A DNA stretch of 33,012 bases from NCBI GenBank assembly GCA_021803245.1, contig JAJZLT010000025.1, positions 1 through 33,012 on the forward strand, in the 5' to 3' direction. Below the pieces are notes generated by a model, which made no database searches, was not told where the DNA came from, and was given only the letters and a program-made list of their open reading frames with translations. Source of the DNA: Microcaldota archaeon (lineage in GTDB: Archaea; Micrarchaeota; Micrarchaeia; Micrarchaeales; CABMGC01). A program made the position numbers and the translations under genes. Position 1 is the first letter of the stretch. Each line of letters opens with the position of its first letter. Below, in pieces: positions 22,158-31,595 of the stretch.

Positions 22158-24248
22158 CTACTTCGGCCTAATTTGCCCTTTCACCCTGAATCTGCCAAGA
22201 AGGAGGGAATTTACCACAACTGTTACTGAACTAAATGCCATTGCAAAAGCGGCGAGCAGGGGCAGAAAATTATAGATGCTTATCGTAAATATAGGAATAA
22301 GTGCCCCAGCTGCAACAGGAATAAGTATTACATTGTAGCCAAAAGCCCAGAGTAGATTCTGCCTTATCTTGGACATGGTGCTTTTCCCAAGTTCAATTGC
22401 CACATAGGCATCGTAAATGCTGTTCTTTATCAAGATTATGCCCCCTGCCTGTATGGCTACCTCGGTTCCTGCGCCTATGGCTATGCCAAGATCTGCTTTT
22501 GTAAGCGCAGGCGCGTCATTAATTCCATCACCAATCATGGCAACTACTTTGCCTGATTTTTGTAGCTCGATGATTTTTTCCAGCTTGTCCCTGGGCTTTG
22601 CCTGTGATATGACATTCTTTATTCCTAATTTTCTTGCAACTGCACCTGCGACGCGTTCGTTATCGCCAGTAACCAGCCAAAGGTCAATTGCAGAGCCCCG
22701 GAAAGCGCTTACTGCCTTTTTGCTATCTTCCTTAAGTGCATCGGAGAGAGATATAAGGCCGACTGCAACGCTGTCTTCACTTACAATCAGGGTGGTTTTT
22801 CCCTGCGCTTCCATTTCCTGAAGCCTCTTTTCTAAGCTACCTTCCAGTTTCATATTGAACAGGCCTTTGTTCCCTATTGCAATTTTTTTACCCTTTTTAT
22901 TGACTGCGGTGACGCCAGAACCCTGCAGGTATGTAAATTTTTTAGGGTACTCTATTTTTATCCCATCCTTCTCCGCCTTAGCTACTATAGCCTTGCCTAG
23001 TACATGCTCTGAATTCAGCTCCGCGGTCGCTGCAAGCTCAAGGATCTTCCTCTCATTGTAGCCGGATACGGCAACTATGTCTGTAACTTCAGGTCTGCCT
23101 TTAGTAAGGGTACCTGTCTTGTCGAAGACTATTGTATTGACTTTACTTGCGACCTGCAGGCTTTCCCCTCTTTTCACTAGTATGCCTTCCTTAGCTGCCT
23201 TTCCGGACGAAACAAGCAGGGCTGCGGGAGTAGCTATGCCCAGCGCACAGGGGCAGGCTATGATAAGCACGCTGACAAATATCAATATGGAAGTATTGAG
23301 CCCCACTGCACCAACAAAATACCACCCAAGGGCAGAGATTATGCCCACTAACACTACCACAGGAACAAAGTAGGACGCTACCTTATCAGCCAGTCTCTGT
23401 ATCGGAACCTTGCTTGAGGCGGCATCCTGTACTATTTTTATTATCTGTGCGAGCGCAGTATCATTGCCTACTTTGGACACCCTGATCTTCAGCGAGCCCG
23501 TTAAATTGATTGTTCCTCCTATAACTTTATTGCCGTTTCTTTTTGTGATAGGCATGCTCTCTCCGGTAACCATTGATTCGTCCAAGGAACTTTCTCCTTC
23601 GATAACTGTAGAATCAGTAGGGATCTTTTCTCCAGGCTTCACTAGAAGTATGTCGCCAATTTTTACCTCCCCGATGCCAACATCGGTTATCCTGTTTCCT
23701 TTCATAAGGTGTGCGATTTTTGGCTGCAGAGCTACAAGGGCAGAGACTGCTGTTGAGGCTCTTGACTCTGCAATTCTCTGCATATACGTTCCGGTCAATA
23801 TTAACGAGATTATTATTGCAGATGTATCAAAGTACGTATTTCCTGTGGGAAAAAATGCAGGCAATAATACAACGGCTGTGCTGTATGCCCATGCTGCGCT
23901 CGAACCTATTGCTATCAGCGTATCCATATTTGCTGATTTATTATTTATGGCATCCGCTATTCCCGCATAAAATCTCTTACCGGCATAGAACTGCACTATA
24001 CTGGCAAGTACAAGCATTACGTCGTTGCTGTAACTGAAATGAAGAACATACGTCATCATTGCAATTGCCACGGTCAGCGGCCATGAAACTGCAAGTGCTC
24101 TCTTTAGGAACTTCATCTCAAGTTCAGGCCTGTCGAACTGTATTTTGCACGTAGTACTGCAGAAATAATACTTTCTGCCTTCTTTTTCGCTGGTTAACGA
24201 GGATTTCTTCTCATCAACATACATTCCACATACAGGATCATTTGCCAT
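22158..24248 (-). CDS. copA: Copper-exporting P1B-type ATPase with N-terminal YHS domain
   Basis: 696 residues. The pump exports Cu(I) at the cost of ATP. Instead of the usual heavy-metal-associated (CxxC ferredoxin-fold) domain, the N-terminus is a YHS/TRASH-type metal site: DPVCGMYVDEKK and YYFCSTTCKIQFDRPE. Core motifs: TGES in the actuator (MVTGESMP), the transmembrane metal site CPCALGIATPAAL, the phosphorylated aspartate in DKTGTLTKG, and GDGINDAPALTKADLGIAIG. A Cys-Pro-Cys site and YNV and MAFSSVTVVVNS in the last helices fit the P1B-1 copper group. The ATG follows the TAA of a 45-aa frame directly, and four genes upstream are packed in the same direction, ending at a PadR-TRASH regulator, so it is the effector of that operon. 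Confidence 0.95.
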   Translation of the reverse strand: MANDPVCGMYVDEKKSSLTSEKEGRKYYFCSTTCKIQFDRPELEMKFLKRALAVSWPLTVAIAMMTYVLHFSYSNDVMLVLASIVQFYAGKRFYAGIADAINNKSANMDTLIAIGSSAAWAYSTAVVLLPAFFPTGNTYFDTSAIIISLILTGTYMQRIAESRASTAVSALVALQPKIAHLMKGNRITDVGIGEVKIGDILLVKPGEKIPTDSTVIEGESSLDESMVTGESMPITKRNGNKVIGGTINLTGSLKIRVSKVGNDTALAQIIKIVQDAASSKVPIQRLADKVASYFVPVVVLVGIISALGWYFVGAVGLNTSILIFVSVLIIACPCALGIATPAALLVSSGKAAKEGILVKRGESLQVASKVNTIVFDKTGTLTKGRPEVTDIVAVSGYNERKILELAATAELNSEHVLGKAIVAKAEKDGIKIEYPKKFTYLQGSGVTAVNKKGKKIAIGNKGLFNMKLEGSLEKRLQEMEAQGKTTLIVSEDSVAVGLISLSDALKEDSKKAVSAFRGSAIDLWLVTGDNERVAGAVARKLGIKNVISQAKPRDKLEKIIELQKSGKVVAMIGDGINDAPALTKADLGIAIGAGTEVAIQAGGIILIKNSIYDAYVAIELGKSTMSKIRQNLLWAFGYNVILIPVAAGALIPIFTISIYNFLPLLAAFAMAFSSVTVVVNSLLLGRFRVKGQIRPK

Positions 24249-24386
24249 TTACCACGCCTTTCGCTTGCCTTTCATCGCGGCATATTTTGTTGCAGCGCAT
24301 GCTGCAGGTGAGCCCAACTGGCGCATATGGCAGAACTTGACTGCCAGATTGCTACAGAAATGGACGGAATCTGCCGTGCACAGCAT
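24249..24386 (-). CDS. 45-residue cysteine-rich microprotein in the copper operon
   Basis: Frame starting MLCTADSVHFCSNLAVKFCH and ending KGKRKAW. Four cysteines (3, 11, 19, 30) and two histidines could bind a metal. Support comes from packing: its ATG is 4 bases after the YHS stop, and its TAA directly precedes the copA ATG, in the same phase as copA, so it fills the gap exactly. It is the only open minus frame across the gap. It could be a metal carrier, a former N-terminal domain of CopA cut off by a stop codon, or a chance frame. No known family recognised. Confidence 0.5.
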   Translation of the reverse strand: MLCTADSVHFCSNLAVKFCHMRQLGSPAACAATKYAAMKGKRKAW

Positions 24387-24390
24387 GCTG

Positions 24391-24534
24391 TCATTTCCTT
24401 TTCAAATACTTGTCAGGCTTCTTATCGAAACTCTGCTTGCAACTTGCAGAACAGAAGAAGTAAACCTTTCCGCCATAGTTGCTTTTAAATTCGGACTTTT
24501 CATTTATCTCCATATTGCATACCGGATCTATCAT
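24391..24534 (-). CDS. 47-residue YHS-domain metal-binding protein
   Basis: A complete small YHS/TRASH-like module: MIDPVCNMEINEKSEF at the start, then GGKVYFFCSASCKQSFDKKP. The DPVCxM and FCSxxCK motifs supply three cysteines for a metal ion, very likely copper here. The same module forms the N-terminus of the CopA encoded next door (DPVCGM, YFCSTTCK), so the free protein is likely a chaperone or partner handing copper to the pump, comparable in role to CopM of the Sulfolobus cop cluster. GGTGA lies 5 bases before its ATG as a ribosome site. Strongly supported by motif and position although only 47 residues. Confidence 0.85.
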   Translation of the reverse strand: MIDPVCNMEINEKSEFKSNYGGKVYFFCSASCKQSFDKKPDKYLKRK

Positions 24535-24546
24535 TTTTTCACCAAT

Positions 24547-24663
24547 TTAACATTTATCCTGCATTTCTGCATGCATATTTTCAGATGCCTCACAGACATC
24601 TGATTTTTCCATAACTATGGGAGGGCACACGCTGCAGTCTGCTTTGGTTCCTTTATTTGTCAT
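24547..24663 (-). CDS. 38-residue cysteine/methionine peptide in the copper operon
   Basis: Frame starting MTNKGTKADCSVCPP and ending EMQDKC. It has a CxxC pair (10, 13), further cysteines at 24 and 38, and five methionines, a composition common in small copper binders. It starts one base after the stop of the PadR-TRASH regulator and ends 12 bases before the YHS gene, whose ribosome site lies in that gap. No known family. Position and composition suggest a copper-binding peptide; expression needs proof. Confidence 0.55.
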   Translation of the reverse strand: MTNKGTKADCSVCPPIVMEKSDVCEASENMHAEMQDKC

Positions 24664-24664
24664 T

Positions 24665-25117
24665 TTATACACTTCTTTGATTTACCCTGATTTGAGGTAT
24701 AAGCTTGTAGCCTTTAGCGCAATTACTGCAACAGAAGCTCAAGTATTTCCCGTTGATTTTTTCCTTGTAGCCTCCTTTGTATATCTCGCAACCGCAATGT
24801 GCGCATGTGATAATGTTGGGCTTTATTGCAATTTCGAAGAAATCTTCAAGTTTGCTTGATAAGCGTTTTACGAATTTTATGCCTTCTGGTGTGAGATAGT
24901 ATACCTGTTTGTCTCTTTCCCCTTTCGCCCCCTTTGCATCAATGTATCCGTACCTTTTCAGCTGCCTTAGAAAGGGATAAATCTGCCCCGAGCTGGTTTT
25001 GCTGCCCAGCCTGGCTTCTATTGATTTCATTATGTCGTATCCGTGCTGGTCCTTCTCGTTGAGTAGGAGTATTGCAAAAAGTTTTGTCAAATTCTTTATC
25101 TCTATATCAGAATGCAT
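24665..25117 (-). CDS. PadR-type transcription regulator with C-terminal TRASH-like metal domain
   Basis: 150 residues. The first about 95 are a PadR winged helix: LFAILLLNEKDQHGYDIMKS, SSGQIYPFLRQLKRYGYIDA and VYYLTPEGIKFVKRLSSK. The last about 45 carry a TRASH-like cysteine site: ITCAHCGCEIYKGGYKEKIN then LSFCCSNCAKGYK. TRASH domains bind copper in archaeal CopT/CopR-type regulators; those known to me use other DNA-binding heads, so the PadR head is unusual. Inference: metal binding to the C-terminus changes DNA binding and relieves repression of its own operon, which leads through three microproteins to copA. A repeated ATATCAT dyad between its TATA box and ATG is the likely operator. Confidence 0.88.
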   Translation of the reverse strand: MHSDIEIKNLTKLFAILLLNEKDQHGYDIMKSIEARLGSKTSSGQIYPFLRQLKRYGYIDAKGAKGERDKQVYYLTPEGIKFVKRLSSKLEDFFEIAIKPNIITCAHCGCEIYKGGYKEKINGKYLSFCCSNCAKGYKLIPQIRVNQRSV

Positions 25118-25150
25118 ATATCATTTTATGATATATCATAAATATAAATA
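25118..25150 (-). promoter_or_regulatory. Promoter and three-half-site operator of the copper operon
   Basis: The TATA box (TATTTATATT on the minus strand, 25141-25150) is centred about 29 bases before ATG 25117, so the mRNA is nearly leaderless. Between box and ATG are three half-sites in alternating direction: ATATCAT (25118-25124), ATGATAT (25128-25134) and TATCAT (25134-25139). They form a 7-3-7 inverted repeat and a perfect 12-base palindrome that share the middle half-site. A repressor bound here would cover the start site; the PadR-TRASH protein is the obvious candidate. Confidence 0.65.
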
Positions 25151-25204
25151 TTACGCTTTTTTGCTGCGATTAAAGAGAATTGAAGAGATGCGACCAATGC
25201 CTTG

Positions 25205-26095
25205 CTAGAGCAGGGTTAGTTGCTGCACAATCATCCCTATAGAAAACAACACTGAAAAGAAAAATGCAATTCTTGCGACAAGCTCTGCAGAATTCTTGCT
25301 GACATTTGCATGCATCGAAATGCATAGCCTTATAGCCGGAATGGCGCTGGCCAAGGCGATGAGGGAAAGAAGCGGCAGCACACCGGCAGCTACCAGCATT
25401 ACGAACAAGAGGTATGCCAAAGCCATAAAGGCATAAAACATCAACATAGATTTATCGCGGCCTAGGAGAATTGCTATCGTCCTTGCACCTGCCTCTCTGT
25501 CTATTTTTATGTCCCGGATATTGTTTGCCAGTAGCACCAGCATTATCAGTATGCCGACGATTACAGACATCGCGGTTGCGGCAGGGCTCACCCTGCCCGA
25601 CTCTACGTAATACGCGGCAATAGTCATAATAGGACCAAAAATTGTGAAAACCAGTACTTCTCCAAGCGCCAGCGACTTGATGCTCTTTCCTGCGCTGTAA
25701 AAATATGCAGCTGCAATGCCAATCGAGCCCAGCAGCAAAATTGCTATGCCGCGGTACATTATTAGGTACGTTCCGGAGAGAACGGCTATGGCCAGCGCCA
25801 ATATGCTTGCTGCTCTTATGTCTGCGATGCTGGCAGCGCGGCTTGCTATTGGATTTGGCTGTTTAAGCTTTGCTCTATTTTTCCATCCTTCGCCCTTTTT
25901 AAAATCGTGTATGTCATTCATGAAATTGGCAAACGCATTTAGAGAGATTGTGCCTATGAGCATTGCAATATACAAAGCAGTGTTGAATTCCGGAAGGGCC
26001 AGCATACTGCCTACTGTAACGGCTATAAAATCAGTAATGTAAGACCACCACCTGCTCAGTACAAGCCATTTGCTTATGGTTTTTAGGCTTAACAT
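25205..26095 (-). CDS. menA: MenA-type UbiA prenyltransferase
   Basis: 296 residues with about eight or nine membrane helices. UbiA enzymes join a polyprenyl chain to an aromatic ring. The two aspartate motifs are NFMNDIHDFKKG and NNIRDIKIDREAGARTIAIL; the second, with NNIRDxxxDxxAGxRT, is the MenA form (1,4-dihydroxy-2-naphthoate prenyltransferase). ALGEVLVFTIFGPIMTIAAYY matches the MenA GELxVFxFFGP segment. Together with the polyprenyl synthase and UbiE/MenG at 2.6-4.2 kb this points to menaquinone or a related naphthoquinone. A perfect dyad just upstream of the ATG suggests regulation. Other UbiA activities (for example geranylgeranylglyceryl phosphate synthase type) are less likely given these motifs. 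Confidence 0.85.
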   Translation of the reverse strand: MLSLKTISKWLVLSRWWSYITDFIAVTVGSMLALPEFNTALYIAMLIGTISLNAFANFMNDIHDFKKGEGWKNRAKLKQPNPIASRAASIADIRAASILALAIAVLSGTYLIMYRGIAILLLGSIGIAAAYFYSAGKSIKSLALGEVLVFTIFGPIMTIAAYYVESGRVSPAATAMSVIVGILIMLVLLANNIRDIKIDREAGARTIAILLGRDKSMLMFYAFMALAYLLFVMLVAAGVLPLLSLIALASAIPAIRLCISMHANVSKNSAELVARIAFFFSVLFSIGMIVQQLTLL

Positions 26096-26098
26096 GAT

Positions 26099-26136
26099 TA
26101 AACCCGGTTTAGTGCCAGCTAAGATAATTATATGAA
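26099..26136 (-). promoter_or_regulatory. Promoter and palindromic operator of menA
   Basis: On the minus strand CATATAATTA (about 26127-26136) is a TATA box about 36 bases before ATG 26095. The perfect palindrome TAAACC-C-GGTTTA (26099-26111) sits over the predicted start site and ends 3 bases before the ATG, a classic repressor position. Confidence 0.45.
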
Positions 26137-26174
26137 GTTTTAAATATCTAAAATCTAAATAGGGATCAGGTTAA

Positions 26175-26387
26175 ATGAAAGCAAAAGCTTCGAAATTGAA
26201 TAGTCTGCATGCAAAAACGAAGGATGAACTCAAGCGCAGGATAAAAAGAAAGTATAGGTCCGGTGACGCACACAGGGAGCTTTACAAAAAGGAATACCAC
26301 GAAGTAATATACAAACACATGTGCCCAATATGCGGAAGCAGGATTGACGAAAACGGAATGTGCGCCTGCGGGGCCGGAGATTCTTGA
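26175..26387 (+). CDS. 70-residue zinc-ribbon-like protein
   Basis: The first about 45 residues are very basic (KTKDELKRRIKRKYRSGDAH), fit for nucleic-acid contact, and the end has a small zinc site CPICGSRIDENGMCACG (C-x2-C, C-x-C). TTTTAAATATC lies about 40 bases upstream and AGG at 26168-26170 is a weak ribosome site. It is divergent from menA and its stop abuts the stop of the oxidoreductase beta gene. Function unknown; a ribosome- or nucleic-acid-associated role is a guess from charge and zinc site. Confidence 0.72.
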   Translation: MKAKASKLNSLHAKTKDELKRRIKRKYRSGDAHRELYKKEYHEVIYKHMCPICGSRIDENGMCACGAGDS

Positions 26388-29160
<2,773 letters not shown>

Positions 29161-29209
29161 TTTCAAACCTTTAATTGCGCTTGCCGCATAAACAGCTATT
29201 CACACGGAA

Positions 29210-29220
29210 ATTTATAAAAA
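29210..29220 (-). promoter_or_regulatory. TATA box of the oxidoreductase operon
   Basis: The minus strand reads TTTTTATAAAT, centred about 55 bases before ATG 29160. The start site would fall near 29189, leaving a leader of about 28 bases that holds the AAAGGT ribosome site. Confidence 0.45.
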
Positions 29221-29311
29221 CAGTTGCCTTGCATCTTTTACATTGTTTGGCTAACGGCACGGACCGGCAGCATAACATCCAACTTAAAGACATTGCGAGT
29301 GTTGTTTAAGC

Positions 29312-29725
29312 ATGAGATTCTTGGCATGGCATCTCGAATATCTTGTTGCCACCCCTACCGAGCAGGGCAGGTCTGCCATTGTGGAGCAGGCAGGCCAGGT
29401 AAAGGCAGAGAATGCATTGCTCGTATTTGCAAACTTCGAGAAAAACGACGAAACCAGGCAGATGGAGATCGTAAATAAAGCAGCAGATGAGATGGCTTCC
29501 ATAGCAGCTCAGCTCAAAATCAATGCGATGGTGCTCAATCCTTTTGCACACCTTTTTGCAGAACCTTCCAAGCCAGAGATAGCCAAGAGCATGCTGGATC
29601 AGCTTTATAAAGTACTTTCGGAGAAAGGCTTTAATGTGCAAAAACTTGCATTTGGAATGTTCTATGAGCTGGAACTTAAGGCAAAAGGGCACCGGCTTTC
29701 CAGGATAGCAAGGAGTATTATCTGA
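29312..29725 (+). CDS. Free-standing archaeal threonyl-tRNA synthetase editing domain
   Basis: 137 residues. The whole protein aligns with the N-terminal editing domain of archaeal ThrRS, a D-aminoacyl-tRNA-deacylase-like fold that removes serine wrongly attached to tRNA-Thr: MRFLAWHLEYLVATPT at the start, AENALLVFANFEKNDE, VLNPFAHLFAEPSKPEIAKS, SEKGFNVQKLAFGMFYELEL and AKGHRLSRIARSI at the end. No synthetase core follows; the stop is real and the next 180 bases are non-coding. So the editing module is encoded apart, as in some Crenarchaeota where ThrRS-cat and ThrRS-ed are separate proteins. The residue I would align with the catalytic lysine (FGYYK in Pyrococcus) appears as tyrosine (FGMFY), which needs a proper alignment. 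ACTTAAAGA, 26 bases upstream, may be its TATA box. Confidence 0.83.
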   Translation: MRFLAWHLEYLVATPTEQGRSAIVEQAGQVKAENALLVFANFEKNDETRQMEIVNKAADEMASIAAQLKINAMVLNPFAHLFAEPSKPEIAKSMLDQLYKVLSEKGFNVQKLAFGMFYELELKAKGHRLSRIARSII

Positions 29726-29821
29726 TCGTACTTCCTGACAGCGGTACGGATGCCATGTCATGCAGGTACAGGCAGGCTGGATTATATGGGGAAATACCGT
29801 GGAGCAGCAAGCAAAGATTAT

Positions 29822-29878
29822 TTGCAGCTGCAATCACACCATAAATAAAATTAATTTGAACCCAAATTTGCATGCAAA
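29822..29878. promoter_or_regulatory. Two TTGCA palindromes upstream of the CoxG-like gene
   Basis: TTGCAGCTGCAA (29822-29833) and TTTGCATGCAAA (29867-29878) are both perfect 12-base palindromes built from TTGCA/TGCAA half-sites, with centres 45 bases apart. The second abuts the TATA-like GTATTAAAG (29880-29887) that lies about 27 bases before ATG 29910. The pair looks like a regulator binding region for the CoxG/acyl-CoA dehydrogenase operon. Confidence 0.5.
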
Positions 29879-29909
29879 AGTATTAAAGCTTTGAAATAGA
29901 TAGACGGGC

Positions 29910-30365
29910 ATGCAGATAAAATTTGGCGGGGTCGTGGATTTTGACACTTCTATAGAAAAAGCGCGCGCCTTTCTGCGAGACACAGAAAAGGTAGCTTCGT
30001 GCATTCCGGATTCAAGGGGCTTTGCCAGGAAGGATGACACGCATTTTACTGTAAATGTAGAGATGGGAATAGGCGCTGTCAAGGGAATTCTGGCGATGGA
30101 TTGCAGGCTTGAAGAATTGGATGATAATAAATACGCGTATACTATAGAAGGAAGCGGGGCCGGCAGCAACATCAAAGTGGTTCTGGTTCTTGAGCTTTCC
30201 AGCAAGGGTGCATCTCTTGCCCAGCTTCAGTGGTCAAGCACTTCGGATATACGGGGCATAATGACAGGAATAGGAGAGCCAATAATACGCAGGGTATCTT
30301 CAGAATATATAGAAACAATAATTGCCAATGCAAGGCAGAGGCTTAGCGAGACTCCGGTGAAGTGA
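29910..30365 (+). CDS. CoxG-like SRPBCC protein
   Basis: 151 residues, one START/Bet v1-like (SRPBCC) domain. The order MQIKFGGVVDFDTSIEKARA, FLRDTEKVASCIPDSRGF, VNVEMGIGAVKGILAMDCRL and YTIEGSGAGSNIKVVLVLEL follows the CoxG family (carbon monoxide dehydrogenase subunit G). These proteins bind hydrophobic ligands; CoxG in some bacteria anchors the enzyme to the membrane through quinone or lipid. No CO dehydrogenase genes are in the window, so a general lipid, quinone or acyl-CoA binding role next to acyl-CoA dehydrogenases is more likely. Probably leaderless. Next gene begins 4 bases later, same operon. Confidence 0.82.
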   Translation: MQIKFGGVVDFDTSIEKARAFLRDTEKVASCIPDSRGFARKDDTHFTVNVEMGIGAVKGILAMDCRLEELDDNKYAYTIEGSGAGSNIKVVLVLELSSKGASLAQLQWSSTSDIRGIMTGIGEPIIRRVSSEYIETIIANARQRLSETPVK

Positions 30366-30369
30366 GCAT

Positions 30370-31590
30370 ATGGAAGAAACATTCAAGGAATCGTTGGAAG
30401 ACGCAAAAAAAGCGTATAAGCTGGACGATGAGGAGCTTAAGGTAATTGAGGATGCGGATAGCGCTGCTGAAGAAATTGCACTGCCCGAGTATGAGCATTA
30501 CCTGAAGCACGAATTCAATAGCGAAGCGCCAGGCATACTTGCGAAATACAGGCTGCTCGGAGTGCCTATTGGCAAGGAATACGGCGGACTAGGCATGAAG
30601 CCGCTTGTCTCCACATTGGTAAAGGAGAGGTTAGGCCAGCTTGGGCTGGGCATATCGAGTTTTATAAATGTTCAGTCGTTCTTGACTGCCCAGACAATAG
30701 AGAGATGGGGCACTTCTGAACAGAGGAAAGAGCACCTGCCAATGGCCGTTAAAGGCAAGAGGATATATGCTTTCGGGCTTACGGAACCCGAGGCAGGGAG
30801 CGATCCGGGCGCGATGAAGAGCACTTACGAAGAAAAAGATGGTGGCTACATACTCAATGGCACCAAGTACCTGATATCCAATGGCACCATATCTGATTAT
30901 TTACTGGTCTTTGCGCGCAACAAGAATGCAACTCAGGAGATCGGCGCTTTTATAGTTGATGCACGCTCGGACGGGATAGCGAGGATGCAGCTCAGGGAAA
31001 AGATAGGCTTATTTACATCTGATACAGGCATGATAGAAATGAAGGATGTGCCTGTTGCAAAAGATAACATCCTTGGAGAAAAAGGCATGGGGCTCCATGT
31101 TGCATATTCAGCATTACTCAATGCCAGGCTCGGTGTTGCTTCAAGCTGCATAGGCGTAATAGAAGGCTCGCTGAAGGCATCTGTATCGAGGGCGAGGGAG
31201 AGAATTCAGCACGGAAAGGAGATAGGCAAGCACCAGCTCATACAGCAGCACATTGCAGCCATTAGGCAGAATCTTGAGATGGCGAGATGGCCAGTGTACT
31301 TTGCTGCCTTCAGGAAAGAGGAATACGAACATGATTACGGAAACAGGCAGGTTATGGAAGAGGTCGAATTAAGGGTTTCGCTTGCAAAGAGGATAGCTTC
31401 AAGGCTCGCATTCGAATCGGCAGACAGGGCAGTACAGGTGCACGGCGGATTTGGATATTCGCTTCTTTCTCCGGTAGGCCAGCTCTTCTGCGACAGCAGG
31501 GTTGCGAGGATATATGAGGGCACTGATGAGATACAGGACCTTAAGATCGCATCTTCGATACTTGGCAAGGAGTTCGAAGCGTATAGGTAG
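30370..31590 (+). CDS. Acyl-CoA dehydrogenase, first copy
   Basis: 406 residues, standard length. The FAD enzyme forms the 2,3 double bond in acyl-CoA and hands electrons to an electron-transfer flavoprotein. Visible: AFGLTEPEAGSDPGAMKSTY and YLISNGTISDYLLVFA (FAD/substrate site), ERIQHGKEIGKHQLIQQHIA (FAD-binding helix), VQVHGGFGYS and the catalytic glutamate region VARIYEGTDEIQDL. Substrate chain length is unknown. It lies between a CoxG-like gene (4 bases) and a gamma-carbonic-anhydrase-like gene (5 bases). A close paralogue starts at 32115 and shares a 99-base stretch without any difference, so the two have recently duplicated or exchanged sequence. Confidence 0.94.
   Translation: MEETFKESLEDAKKAYKLDDEELKVIEDADSAAEEIALPEYEHYLKHEFNSEAPGILAKYRLLGVPIGKEYGGLGMKPLVSTLVKERLGQLGLGISSFINVQSFLTAQTIERWGTSEQRKEHLPMAVKGKRIYAFGLTEPEAGSDPGAMKSTYEEKDGGYILNGTKYLISNGTISDYLLVFARNKNATQEIGAFIVDARSDGIARMQLREKIGLFTSDTGMIEMKDVPVAKDNILGEKGMGLHVAYSALLNARLGVASSCIGVIEGSLKASVSRARERIQHGKEIGKHQLIQQHIAAIRQNLEMARWPVYFAAFRKEEYEHDYGNRQVMEEVELRVSLAKRIASRLAFESADRAVQVHGGFGYSLLSPVGQLFCDSRVARIYEGTDEIQDLKIASSILGKEFEAYR
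31169..31267 (+). repeat. 99-base direct repeat, copy 1 (in first acyl-CoA dehydrogenase)
   Basis: Identical base for base to 32914-33012 at a constant offset of 1745. It encodes the FAD-binding helix region around HGKEIGKHQLIQQH. A shorter near-identical patch at the same offset lies at 30985-31025 (one difference). Identity at third codon positions indicates recent gene conversion or an assembly join. Confidence 0.85.
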
Positions 31591-31595
31591 AGGGC

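Noticed and set aside
24265-24603. Plus-strand open frame of 112 codons across the copper microprotein region
   Set aside because: It is antisense to three tightly packed minus-strand frames, one of which has a clear YHS motif and a ribosome site; its own translation shows no motif.
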